Shown here piece by piece: positions 7,431-15,639 of a stretch of 64,000 nt of DNA. The number at the start of each line of letters is the position of its first letter. Positions within the stretch are counted from its first letter, which is position 1. The position numbers and the translations under genes are program-made. The notes beneath the pieces were generated by a model that worked only from the letters and a program-made list of their open reading frames with translations, made no database searches and was not told where the DNA came from. Location of the stretch: contig CP107926.1 of the NCBI GenBank assembly GCA_036015235.1, positions 868,001 through 932,000 on the forward strand, given 5' to 3'. Source of the stretch: Streptomyces sp. NBC_00433 (GTDB lineage: Bacteria; Actinomycetota; Actinomycetes; Streptomycetales; Streptomycetaceae).

Positions 7431-10040
7431 GTGGCCGGCACGACAGGCGGGGTGGCGGAAGGGTCCGCCCGCGCTCCGGGAGCGGTGGCGCCGGCGGTGA
7501 CGGTGTCGCCGTACGCACTGGTCAGGACCGTGGCACTCGCTGCTGCCGAGCCCTCCCCCGACAGCCTCGCCCACCGCGAGTGCGCCGGGCGCCTCGTCGA
7601 ACTGGCCCTGCTGTGCGAGCAGGTCAGGGCCGCCCTCTGCGACAGCCTCCACGAGCGGGCGCGCACCGCGGCGGCGGATGTGCGCGGTCGCGTGCTGCTG
7701 CCGCTGCGGCGGGACGTCCACAACGGGCGGTCGCCGAGGAGCGCCCTGCGGGCCGCGCTGGCCGACCTGGACCTCGGGACGCCCTTGCTGGACACGTGGC
7801 TGACCGCACGTGACGGCATCGATCGTACGGCCGCCCGGCTCGCCCTGCTCGGCCCCTCGGCGCTGCGCGCCGACCGCGAGGCGCTTGCCGCCCTGTGCCG
7901 CAGCGAAGACCTGCAGCGCGCTGTCGCGCTGACCAGCGAGGACCTCCTGCGTGCGGTGCGGCGTGCGGCCGCCCGGGGCGGCGAACCCGACAAGCAGGGC
8001 CGCAAGTCCGAGGCCACGGTGCTGCGGTACGCGATGCGCGCCGTGACCAGGACGAGCCCGCTGTCCTGGTTCTGCCACGTCGGCTGGGGCCGGTGGGAGG
8101 ACGGCGCCGCCGACGCGGCCGCCCACCGTCCCTTCGCCGTGGCCGGGGTGCAGCGGTCGCTGCTGGACGCCCTCCTCCAGGCCGTCCTCGGGCGCCAGGA
8201 GCTTGCCTCCGCGGTGGACTACCAGCCGGCACCTGACCTGTACGCCGAAGGGGTGGAGCTGTCCTACCGGCGGGTGTCCCGGGCTGACGGGGCTCCGCCC
8301 GGTCCGGCCCCGGAGGAGAAGGTCACCCTGCGGTCGACCCCGGCGCTGCGCCTCGTGGTCGACCGCTGCCGGGCCGGCGGCGCGGTGCGGCAGCACGACC
8401 TGGCCGATGCCGTCGCCCGCCGGCTCGGGGGCCCGCCCGAGAGGGCGGAGCGCGCCGCGGCCGCCTACGTCGCCTCGCTCGTCGACCAGGGGCTGCTCAG
8501 GCCCGTACCGCCCTTCGACCCCCAGGCACGGGACATCGTCCCCGAGGCCTGCCGCTGGCTGGCCGGCCTCGGGCTCCCCGAACTGGCCGGCACGCTGGCC
8601 GCCATCGGAGCCGGCACCGCGGGCTACCCGCACCTCCCCGCGGCGTCCCGGCCCGCGGCCCTGGCCCGTATCCGCTCCCACTGGTCGGAGGCCTTCGCCC
8701 TGGCCGGGAGCGAACCCGGGAGCCTTCGGGCGCCGCTCACCGAGGACGTCGTCCTTCCCTCGGTGACAGCGCTCGGCCCGGGCCACGGAAAGGCCTGCCT
8801 GCCCGACATCGCCCGGCTCGGCCCGCTGTTCGAGGTCTTCGACGGCCACGCGGTGCTCCGCCGGATGACCCGGGACCGCTTCGTCGCCCGTTTCGGCGTC
8901 GGCGGGACGTGCGACTCGCTCGCCGGCTTCGCCGAGGAGATCGTCGCGGTCCGGGAGGTGTGCGACGGCCTGCCCCCCGGCGGTACGCCCCCCGGCGCCG
9001 GGGGGCAGGTTCGCGACCTGCTGGGCCTGCGTGCCGAGCTGGCCCGCCTGGTCCCGGCCGCCGGTCCCGGCGCCGAGGCGGTCCTGCCGGAGGAGCTGCT
9101 CGACGAGGCCGCCCGCAGGACGCCCTCCTGGGTCCGCCGGCGCCCCGCCTCCTACGGGGTCTTCGTCCAGCCGGTCCCGGACGGCCCCGCCACCCGGCTG
9201 TGCGTCAACCATGTCTACGGCGGCTGGGGCCGCTTCACCAGCCGCTTCCTCGACCACCTGGACCCGGGCGCGGGACGGCAGGTGTCGGCGCGGATAGCCG
9301 ACGCGCTCGGCGAGGGCGAGCGCGTGGCCCAGGTCCGCCCGGTGGGCGGCTTCAACGCCAACCTGCATCCCCGCCTGGTGGCTGACGAGGTGTCCGAGGC
9401 CGCCGCCGCAGCGACGCTCCGGCCGGAGGAGTTGCAGCTCTTCCACGACGCCGAGGCCGACCAGTTGCGGCTGCGCGTGACCGCCACGGGCGAGCCGATC
9501 AGCGTGCTCTACCTGGGCTTCCTCCTGCCGTCCGTGCTGCCCGACCGCTGGATGCCGCTGGTGGACGACCTCGGGGCGGGCCCCGTGGACCTCGGAGGCG
9601 CGCTGGCGCAGAACCGGCCGTACGCGACCGCCCTCGGCCCGATCGGCTACCGGCCCCGGCTGCGGTATCGCGACGTCGTCGTGGCCCGCGCCCAGTGGCG
9701 GCTACCGAAGGAGGCGGTGCACGCCTGGCGTGCCGAACTCGACCGGGATCCGCCGGTGCAGGCCGTGGCCCGCCGGCGCGCGCTGCTCGGCCTCCCCGAG
9801 CACGTCTTCGTCGCCGCCGCTCCTCCCAGGGGCGCCGCCGGGACGGGTGCGCTCATGACCGGTCTCGCACAGCCCAAGTCGCAGTACGTGGACCTCGGCA
9901 GCGCCCTGCACCTGCGCTGCCTGTCGCGCACCCTGGCCCGCTACCCCGACGGCGTCGTCGTCGGCGAAGCCCTGCCCGTACCGATGCCGGGCGTGCGTGC
10001 CGTCGAACTCGTCATCGAGACCTACCGGAGCCATCCATGA
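7431..10040 (+). CDS. Short LanB-type enzyme (tRNA-dependent glutamylation domain only)
   Basis: 869 aa. The Lant_dehydr_N-like motif TRTSPLSWFCHVG is near residue 205 and the end reads KSQYVDLGSALHLRCLSRTL, the usual close of the LanB glutamylation domain. The protein stops there: the separate or fused elimination domain of dehydratases is missing, and no such gene is nearby. In known systems the large domain transfers Glu from Glu-tRNA to Ser/Thr of a precursor peptide. Relatives without elimination domain may instead act as peptide aminoacyl-tRNA ligases (PEARLs). Start GTG with GGGAGGAGG 4 bases upstream. First gene of the RiPP operon; its stop overlaps the next start (ATGA). Confidence 0.85.
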   Translation: MAGTTGGVAEGSARAPGAVAPAVTVSPYALVRTVALAAAEPSPDSLAHRECAGRLVELALLCEQVRAALCDSLHERARTAAADVRGRVLLPLRRDVHNGRSPRSALRAALADLDLGTPLLDTWLTARDGIDRTAARLALLGPSALRADREALAALCRSEDLQRAVALTSEDLLRAVRRAAARGGEPDKQGRKSEATVLRYAMRAVTRTSPLSWFCHVGWGRWEDGAADAAAHRPFAVAGVQRSLLDALLQAVLGRQELASAVDYQPAPDLYAEGVELSYRRVSRADGAPPGPAPEEKVTLRSTPALRLVVDRCRAGGAVRQHDLADAVARRLGGPPERAERAAAAYVASLVDQGLLRPVPPFDPQARDIVPEACRWLAGLGLPELAGTLAAIGAGTAGYPHLPAASRPAALARIRSHWSEAFALAGSEPGSLRAPLTEDVVLPSVTALGPGHGKACLPDIARLGPLFEVFDGHAVLRRMTRDRFVARFGVGGTCDSLAGFAEEIVAVREVCDGLPPGGTPPGAGGQVRDLLGLRAELARLVPAAGPGAEAVLPEELLDEAARRTPSWVRRRPASYGVFVQPVPDGPATRLCVNHVYGGWGRFTSRFLDHLDPGAGRQVSARIADALGEGERVAQVRPVGGFNANLHPRLVADEVSEAAAAATLRPEELQLFHDAEADQLRLRVTATGEPISVLYLGFLLPSVLPDRWMPLVDDLGAGPVDLGGALAQNRPYATALGPIGYRPRLRYRDVVVARAQWRLPKEAVHAWRAELDRDPPVQAVARRRALLGLPEHVFVAAAPPRGAAGTGALMTGLAQPKSQYVDLGSALHLRCLSRTLARYPDGVVVGEALPVPMPGVRAVELVIETYRSHP

Positions 10041-11908
10041 CGCCCGCGACCGCGGTCCGTACCCGGGTGCTGCGCCTGCGCCCGATCGTGCACGCCAGCC
10101 CCGTCCCTGACGGAATCCATGTGCGGGGGGCGCGGTCCAGTTTCACCATGAACGGCTCCGCGGGGCTGTGGCGGCTCTGGCGGGCGATCTCGGCGGCCCT
10201 GGCGGACGGGCGCTCCTACGAGCAGTTGCTGGACGCGGCCCCCGGGCCGGCGGTCCGCACCGCGACGGCCATGCTGGCCGAGCAGTTGCGCACGCACGAC
10301 ATGCTGGTCGAAGTGCCGCTGGGCTGGGGCGAGTCCGACGATCCCGCCGACCCTCCCCCGCGGATCGCCGCGTGGCTGGCGGCTGTCGCGCCGGACCCGG
10401 TGGACGCCTGGGAGCGGATCCGGTCCGCCGCGGTCGCCGTCGGCGGGACGGGCCCGGTGGCGGCCGCCGCCGCCCGAGCGCTGGCGGGGTCCGGCGTGCG
10501 GGTCCTCCGGCCCGAGCGGTCAGGGCGGACCCGCGGGGAGGCACCCCCGCCCGCCTTTCCGGCCCCGCCGGTCCTGGCCGCACCGCCGGTCGTGGGCGCA
10601 TCGCCCGCGCTGGCCGCCCTGCCGGCCCCGGCCGCACCGGTCGCCTCTCCCGCGCTGACCGCCGTTCACGCGCTGACCGCCCTGCCCGCGCTGGCCGCCT
10701 TCCCCGTCCCGTCGGACCTTCCCGCCCCGGCCGTCCTGCTCTCCTCCGGCGAGGTGGCGGTAGCCGCAGCCGCCCGCGGCGAGGCCGGCTTCGTCACCCC
10801 GGCGGGAGCACCCGTATCGGCGTGCCGCGACGCGGAGTTGATCGGCGAACGGATCGGGCTGCCGGCCGGTCCCCCCTCCGCCGCCGCGCTCGCCGCGCTG
10901 GTCGGAGGGGCCGCGGCGCATCGCCTGGTGTGCGCGCTCGCCGGGCTGCCCGACCCCGGTGAGGACACCCTCGCCGCGTCGCCCGCCGGGCCGACCGCGC
11001 TCGGCCGCCCCACCGCGCTGATCGCGCGCCTCGACCCGTTGACCGCCGGCTACCACCCGTGGTGGGACACGGCGGAGTACGACCCGTCGGGAGGCGGACC
11101 GGCCGACGCGGACGCCCTGCCGGGCCGCGTGGAGGCCTTGAGCGACCCCGAGACCGGCGTGCTGCCCGTCATCGCGGTCGACGACCTCCCGCAACTGCCC
11201 GCGGGCCTGGCCCGGTGCCGTACCGGCGACACCGTCGTCTGCGGTGTCGGCGTCGACACCGCCATGGCCCGGCTGAGCTGCGCTGTGGGCGCCGCCGAGC
11301 GGCTGATCCTGCTGGACGGCGGCGTCCCGGCGGTGGTGGGCGCGGACGGCAGGCACGCCGAGGGCGTCCGGCTGCGCAGGCTCGTCCACGCGGGCGCCCC
11401 TCCCGCGGAGGCCGTCGCCGTACAGGACTGGGCGCTGTCCCCCGCCGCCCGCCGCTGGTTCAAGGCGGTGACGCTCCGCTTCGGCACCCGCGCCGACCTC
11501 GTGGTGCGGAGACTCGGGCCCGGCGTCTTCCACGCCGACCTGCGCGCCGGGACGGCGCTCCTGGGCTGGGCGGTGGAGAGCACCGCGGCGGACGCGGCGG
11601 CCTTCTGCGCGCTGGCCGCCGCGGGGACCCTGCAATGGCGGGCCGCCGGCGGTGACCCCTCGGCGCCGGTGTACGCGCCCTGCGGGGCGCTTCCGGTGCC
11701 GGCGGCGGACGCACCGGGCTCCGCACCGCCACAGGCCGACGCCTGGATACGGCCCGCGGGGGCGTCCGAGCGCGAGGACGCCTTGCAGCGGGAGCTACGC
11801 GGTCTGCTCGGCGAGCGCGCCGGATCCGCGCGGCGGGTGGTGCCGGAGCCCGGCCTGCGCCGGGCCCTGGCCGTGGCCGGCTTCACCGCCCTGGACGTCT
11901 CCCCGTGA
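10037..11908 (+). CDS. TOMM leader-binding ThiF/ocin-like protein
   Basis: 623 aa. Residues about 10-95 resemble a PqqD-like RiPP recognition element (RLRPIVHASPVPDG, then FTMNGSAGLWRLWRAISAAL). A Rossmann-type AVAVGGTGPVAAAAARAL follows at about 135. Residues 168-233 are an extreme Pro/Ala linker without predicted fold. The rest fits the family of thiazole bacteriocin maturation proteins that present the precursor leader to the YcaO enzyme. ATGA overlap with the LanB gene; the stop is overlapped by a GTG that starts a 35-codon micro-ORF. No adenylating Cys/zinc site is evident, so catalysis is unlikely. Confidence 0.8.
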   Translation: MTPATAVRTRVLRLRPIVHASPVPDGIHVRGARSSFTMNGSAGLWRLWRAISAALADGRSYEQLLDAAPGPAVRTATAMLAEQLRTHDMLVEVPLGWGESDDPADPPPRIAAWLAAVAPDPVDAWERIRSAAVAVGGTGPVAAAAARALAGSGVRVLRPERSGRTRGEAPPPAFPAPPVLAAPPVVGASPALAALPAPAAPVASPALTAVHALTALPALAAFPVPSDLPAPAVLLSSGEVAVAAAARGEAGFVTPAGAPVSACRDAELIGERIGLPAGPPSAAALAALVGGAAAHRLVCALAGLPDPGEDTLAASPAGPTALGRPTALIARLDPLTAGYHPWWDTAEYDPSGGGPADADALPGRVEALSDPETGVLPVIAVDDLPQLPAGLARCRTGDTVVCGVGVDTAMARLSCAVGAAERLILLDGGVPAVVGADGRHAEGVRLRRLVHAGAPPAEAVAVQDWALSPAARRWFKAVTLRFGTRADLVVRRLGPGVFHADLRAGTALLGWAVESTAADAAAFCALAAAGTLQWRAAGGDPSAPVYAPCGALPVPAADAPGSAPPQADAWIRPAGASEREDALQRELRGLLGERAGSARRVVPEPGLRRALAVAGFTALDVSP

Positions 11909-12018
11909 GCGGCATGGCGCATGCGGGCGGCCTGCTCGCCGCCGCGCGGGTGCCCTGGCCGGTACCGGTCCTGGACACCGCCGGTCTCGCCGCCCTGGAC
12001 GTCTCCCCGTGAGCGGCA
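11888..12018 (+). repeat. Tandem duplication of the ThiF/YcaO gene junction (period 104 bp)
   Basis: A 27-base identical segment including the coding end, the GTGA overlap and the next start (GCCCTGGACGTCTCCCCGTG then AGCGGCA) occurs at 11888-11914 and again at 11992-12018. Downstream of each copy the coding text GCGGCCTGCTCGCCGCCGCG also recurs. The 104-bp period is not a multiple of three, so the second copy lies in another frame, which is what creates the micro-ORF. Confidence 0.85.
11905..12012 (+). CDS. 35-codon chimeric micro-ORF between the ThiF-like and YcaO genes
   Basis: Begins MSGMAHAGGLLAAARVPW and ends AGLAALDVSP. It starts on the GTGA that overlaps the previous stop and ends on the GTGA that starts the YcaO gene. 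Its N half copies the YcaO start (MSG...GLLAAA...WPV.LD) and its C half the end of the ThiF-like protein (AGFTALDVSP). It is most likely a by-product of a duplicated gene junction that preserves translational coupling. Whether the peptide is made or has a role is unknown. Confidence 0.5.
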   Translation: MSGMAHAGGLLAAARVPWPVPVLDTAGLAALDVSP

Positions 12019-13955
12019 CCGCGCGGGACGCGGGACACGCGAGCGGCCTGCTCGCCGCCGCGCTGGCGGACGCGGGGCTGGCCTGGCCGGTGCTGGGGCT
12101 GGACGCGGCGCTGGAAGCCGCCGGACAGTCCGCGGTCGTGGCGCTCGACCGATGGACTCCCGATCAGGCCGTGGCCCTGTCCGTGCACGCCTGGCGGACC
12201 GGCGCGGCGCTGCTACCCGTCCGGGTCGACGGGTCCACGGCGCTGGTGGGACCGCCGCTGCACCGCGGCGCACCCGCCTGCCTGGGCTGCGTCGAGGCGG
12301 AGCGGCTGGCGACGGCGGGCGGGCGTACTCCCAGGGGCCAGGGGGATCTGGTGCTCGGCGGCCTGGCCGCCCCGACCGCGATGCCGCTGGTCGCCGCCCT
12401 CGCCGCGGACGCCCTCGCCGACACCGCGCGCTGGGCGGGCACGATGTGGGCCGTCCGCACGGACGACGGGACCTGCTCGACGCACCGGGCCAGGCCGCGC
12501 CGCGGCGGCTGCCCGACCTGCGGGCCGCTGCCCGAGGACACGCCGGAGCTTGCCCGGTTCGTCCCGGCGGCGCGGCCGCTGCCCGACCCCCGCCGGCTGC
12601 GCCAGGACAATCCGGCCACCACACGGGCGGGGTTGAGGACGGCGCTGTACGACTGGCGGCTGGGTCCCGTCGCGAGCGTGTCCCGCCAGGAGACGTATCC
12701 GCTGGCCTTCGTCGGGGCCGCGGTGGTCGGCGACCGGGAGGAGCGCGACGCCGGCTACGGCCGCGCGCTGACTTTCGCGGACGCCGAACGGGTCGCGCTG
12801 TTCGAGGCCGTGGAGCGGATGGCGGGAGCGGCCCCGCGCGGCAGACGCACCGCGCTGCGCGGCAGTTTCGCGGAGATCGGGCCGCGGCGCGCGGTCGACC
12901 CCGCCAGGTTCGGGCTGTACGAACCGCACGCGGCGGACCTGCCGGAGGCGCGTATCACCCGCTACACCCCGGACATCGTCACCGACTGGGTGTACGGCTG
13001 GTCGGCGGGCGAGGGCCGGGCGGTCGCGGTGCCCGAGCAGATGGCCTACTGGGGGCTGCCCCGGCGGCGGGGCGGCGCCGAGGCGTCCGCCTTCGTCCTG
13101 GAGACCTCCAGCGGCTGCGGTGTCGGCAACAGCCTGGAGGAGGCCGTGCTCCACGGCCTGTTCGAGGTGGCGGAGCGGGACGCCTTCCTGATGGCGTGGT
13201 ACGCGCGGACCCCGCTGGCCCAGGTCGCGCCGCCCGACGACGACCCGCTGGTGGGCCACTGCGTCGATCTCCTGGACGCCCTCGGCTACGACCTGTGGCT
13301 CTTCGACTCAAGCAACGACTTCGGTGTGCCCGCGGTGGTGTCCCTCGTGCTCTGCCGGGACGCCGCGTCCGCCGCCCCGCAGGCCTTCTTCGCGGCAGGA
13401 GCCCATCCCGATCCGCGGGAGGCGATCCGGTCCGCCGTCGTGGAGGCCGTCGTCAGCGTGGGAGCCGTCGCGGAGACGGCGCGCACGTCGCCGGGAAAGC
13501 TCGACCGGGACCGGCTGCTGCGGATGCTGGACGAACCGCGGGAGGTGGTCTCCATGGAGGACCACACGGCTCTGTACACGCTGCCCGAGGCCCGAACACG
13601 CTACGACTTCCTGCTGGCCGGCTCCGGGCCGCCGCTCCCCTGGCAGCGGGTCTGGCCGGGAAGTCCGCGGCCCGTGCGGGACCTCGGGGCGCTGCTCGCC
13701 GAGACGGCCGCGCGCGTCGTACAGGCGGGAATGGACGTCGTCTTCGTCGACCAGAGCGACCCGGTCGTCCGCGACGCGCTCGGCCTGCACGCGGCCAAGG
13801 TCCTCGTCCCCGGCGCGCTGCCGATGACCTTCGGCCATGTCCACCGCCGTACGCGCGGCCTGCCCCGGCTGCTCGACGTGCCGTGGCGGCTCGGCCGCCT
13901 GCCGGCCCGGCCCCGCTACCAGGACCTGGCCCTCGACCCCCACCCCTTCCCGTGA
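12009..13955 (+). CDS. YcaO-domain azoline cyclodehydratase (TOMM type)
   Basis: 648 aa. The N-terminal 200 residues carry two CxxC pairs (CLGC at 91-94 and CPTC at 168-171), a likely zinc site as in fused TOMM cyclodehydratases. The YcaO domain follows with ERVALFEAVERM, ETSSGCGVGNSLEEAV and LFEVAERDAFLMAWY, its ATP-binding elements. The C terminus PHPFP matches the PxPxP tail of azoline-forming YcaO proteins. It should convert Cys (or Ser/Thr) of the precursor core to thiazolines (oxazolines) using ATP. The GTG at 12009 is chosen because it repeats the coupled GTGA overlap; the dehydrogenase follows 12 bases downstream. Confidence 0.9.
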   Translation: MSGTARDAGHASGLLAAALADAGLAWPVLGLDAALEAAGQSAVVALDRWTPDQAVALSVHAWRTGAALLPVRVDGSTALVGPPLHRGAPACLGCVEAERLATAGGRTPRGQGDLVLGGLAAPTAMPLVAALAADALADTARWAGTMWAVRTDDGTCSTHRARPRRGGCPTCGPLPEDTPELARFVPAARPLPDPRRLRQDNPATTRAGLRTALYDWRLGPVASVSRQETYPLAFVGAAVVGDREERDAGYGRALTFADAERVALFEAVERMAGAAPRGRRTALRGSFAEIGPRRAVDPARFGLYEPHAADLPEARITRYTPDIVTDWVYGWSAGEGRAVAVPEQMAYWGLPRRRGGAEASAFVLETSSGCGVGNSLEEAVLHGLFEVAERDAFLMAWYARTPLAQVAPPDDDPLVGHCVDLLDALGYDLWLFDSSNDFGVPAVVSLVLCRDAASAAPQAFFAAGAHPDPREAIRSAVVEAVVSVGAVAETARTSPGKLDRDRLLRMLDEPREVVSMEDHTALYTLPEARTRYDFLLAGSGPPLPWQRVWPGSPRPVRDLGALLAETAARVVQAGMDVVFVDQSDPVVRDALGLHAAKVLVPGALPMTFGHVHRRTRGLPRLLDVPWRLGRLPARPRYQDLALDPHPFP

Positions 13956-13967
13956 ACGGGCACCCTC

Positions 13968-15149
13968 ATGACCGACCCCGTCCGCACCGCGCTCGCCGCC
14001 GCCCATGCGCACGGCCCGGGCAAATCCCTCGGGCCCGTCGGCGGCACGGTCAGGGCCGGCAGGCCGCGGCCGGCCCGCTCCGTACCGCTGAGCCGCCTGG
14101 CCGACGACCCGGCCTTCGGCGCGGCCCTGGCCCGAACGCTGTCCGCGGCGCTGGCCCCCCGCCGGTGGGAGCCCTGGAACGCGCACAACGACCACCGGGG
14201 CTATCCCTCGCCGCGCTGCGTGTACCTGACCGATACGGCACTGCGGATCGGCGGCGGCCGCTGGCCCGTCGATCCGGTCCGACTCGTACTCGAAGGCGAA
14301 CAGCCGCTGCCCGACCCCGCCACGGTCGTCTCCGCCACCGTCGAACTGACCGTCGCACCCCATCGGCTGCCCGAGGGCTACGGCACCCTGCGTGACGCGC
14401 TCGCCCTGCTGGAGGCCGGGCACGTCACGTCCGGCCTCATCGAGGCGGGCAGCGCCGCGGGGCTCGCCGGGCACGCCTCGTCGTCCCGGGGCGCCGGCGT
14501 CGTGGCGGAAGTGGAGTTCAGGGCGGGTGCGGCAGCGGACCGGTCCTGGCGGCAGGTCGTCGCGGAGCGGAGCGGGGCGCTGGCCCCGCGGGGCCTGTCC
14601 GCGGATCCCAGGCCCCTGCCCGCCGGGGTCCTGCGCCGGGTGGTCCGGGACAGCCGCCCGCCCGCCGGCTCGCTCGCCGCCGGTCGGAGCGGCGCGGGCC
14701 GGCTGCGTCACCGGCTCGCCGTCCGCGGGGTCGCCGACATCCCGGACGGCCTGTACGAACTGGGCGAAGGCGGCCTGGACCTGGTCCGGCCGGGGCGGGC
14801 GACCGAGTGGGTCGAGCCGGCCTTCGGATTCAGCCGGTCAGCCGTGGACGTGGCCGGGATGAACGTGGTCTGGGCGGTCAGCGGCGACGTCGAGGGCGCG
14901 GTACGCGGACAAGGCCCCGACGGTTATCCGGACTTGCTGCTGGCGGCGGGAGCCGCCGCCCAGCACGTCTGCTCCGCGGCCGCCGTGTCGGGACTCTTCT
15001 GCCGCCCGGTGCGCAGCTTCGACGAGCCGGCCGCGGAGGCGGCGATGCGGGCCGGCCCCGGGGAGGACACCGTCTACCTGCTGCTCATCGGCCGCCCCCG
15101 CGCCCTGGACTTCTGCTACGACCTCACCGACCCGGGGGAATTCCCCTAG
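13968..15149 (+). CDS. SagB/McbC-type flavin-dependent azoline dehydrogenase
   Basis: 393 aa. A nitroreductase-like protein with a YPSPRCVYL segment near residue 80, LLLAAGAAAQHVCSAAAVSGLFCRP near 325 and a terminal YLLLIGRP, the pattern of TOMM dehydrogenases that oxidise azolines to azoles with FMN. Both of its half-domains look degenerate in the middle, as usual for this family. It is the last gene of the lanB-ThiF-YcaO operon and meets the convergent precursor gene across a GC-rich hairpin, so the mature product should carry aromatic thiazoles. Confidence 0.82.
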   Translation: MTDPVRTALAAAHAHGPGKSLGPVGGTVRAGRPRPARSVPLSRLADDPAFGAALARTLSAALAPRRWEPWNAHNDHRGYPSPRCVYLTDTALRIGGGRWPVDPVRLVLEGEQPLPDPATVVSATVELTVAPHRLPEGYGTLRDALALLEAGHVTSGLIEAGSAAGLAGHASSSRGAGVVAEVEFRAGAAADRSWRQVVAERSGALAPRGLSADPRPLPAGVLRRVVRDSRPPAGSLAAGRSGAGRLRHRLAVRGVADIPDGLYELGEGGLDLVRPGRATEWVEPAFGFSRSAVDVAGMNVVWAVSGDVEGAVRGQGPDGYPDLLLAAGAAAQHVCSAAAVSGLFCRPVRSFDEPAAEAAMRAGPGEDTVYLLLIGRPRALDFCYDLTDPGEFP

Positions 15150-15168
15150 ACCCCGCGCGGGCAGCGGA

Positions 15169-15201
15169 GGGCGGGCGGATGCCGTGGGCACCCGCCCGCC
15201 C
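15169..15201. terminator. Convergent hairpin between dehydrogenase and precursor genes
   Basis: A 10-bp G/C stem (15169-15178 with 15192-15201) plus an inner GCC/GGC pair lies 19 bases after the dehydrogenase stop and just past the precursor stop. It can end transcription from both sides. Confidence 0.6.
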
Positions 15202-15212
15202 CTGTGGTGCGG

Positions 15213-15398
15213 TCAGTTGGGGTAGCAGCAGCACGACGGGGGCCAGGAGTCCGCGACGCCGAACTCGGTCTTGGCCGCCGGGCCGTCCATGCTGACCACC
15301 GAGAGTGTGCTGAGGTCGAGGTCGCTGAAGTCGAGGTCGCCGAAGTCGAGCGCCTCCTTGAGGGTGGTGTTCTCGTGGTCGTCCGTCGTCTGGCGCAT
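15213..15398 (-). CDS. Thiopeptide/TOMM-like precursor peptide
   Basis: 61 aa, ATG at 15398. The leader is acidic with repeated Asp-Leu-Asp-Phe/Leu units (residues 17-31) followed by STLSVVSM. That order resembles from memory the leaders of lactazole and other thiopeptides (LDLxDLDLSxLxVxS). The likely core is the C-terminal DSWPPSCCCYPN: three adjacent Cys after a Ser are natural substrates for three contiguous thiazoles, with Ser 51 and Ser 55 open to LanB chemistry. The gene faces the enzyme operon and is divergent from a LAL regulator. The Shine-Dalgarno is weak. Leader cleavage site and final structure cannot be read from sequence. Confidence 0.8.
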   Translation of the reverse strand: MRQTTDDHENTTLKEALDFGDLDFSDLDLSTLSVVSMDGPAAKTEFGVADSWPPSCCCYPN

Positions 15399-15495
15399 GG
15401 GTGTCCAATCCGCTGGTGGTGGGATACGGCACGCGACGTGAGGTTCACCGCACGACCACCCTCCGGCCTGCGGCTTTCCGCGACATCGGTAGAAA

Positions 15496-15515
15496 TACGC
15501 AAACCACGTACGCAA
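15496..15515. promoter_or_regulatory. Direct repeat TACGCAA in the precursor/regulator divergent region
   Basis: Two exact 7-bp copies of TACGCAA (15496-15502 and 15509-15515), 13 bp apart, lie about 100 bp upstream of the precursor start and upstream of the LAL gene. Their place in the only divergent promoter region of the cluster makes them a candidate regulator site. Confidence 0.35.
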
Positions 15516-15565
15516 CAGCCCTGGTGGACCGGCCTGTTGGGCAACCCCGGTCGGCGGCTCCTTCG

Positions 15566-15595
15566 TTGCGCCGGAAAGTCGGGCCCGCCTAGGAT
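15566..15595 (+). promoter_or_regulatory. Possible promoter of the LAL regulator
   Basis: TTGCGC (15566-15571), an 18-bp spacer and TAGGAT (15590-15595) lie 44 bases before the preferred GTG start at 15640. This is by eye only. Confidence 0.35.
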
Positions 15596-15639
15596 GCTCG
15601 GACGGCGGGACCGGGCCACCTTTGCCTTGGGGGATGTGC

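Noticed and set aside
12009..13955. Reading the YcaO gene as a stand-alone RimO-partner (non-azoline) YcaO
   Set aside because: The PxPxP tail, the zinc-site N-terminal domain and the RRE/dehydrogenase neighbours point to azoline formation.
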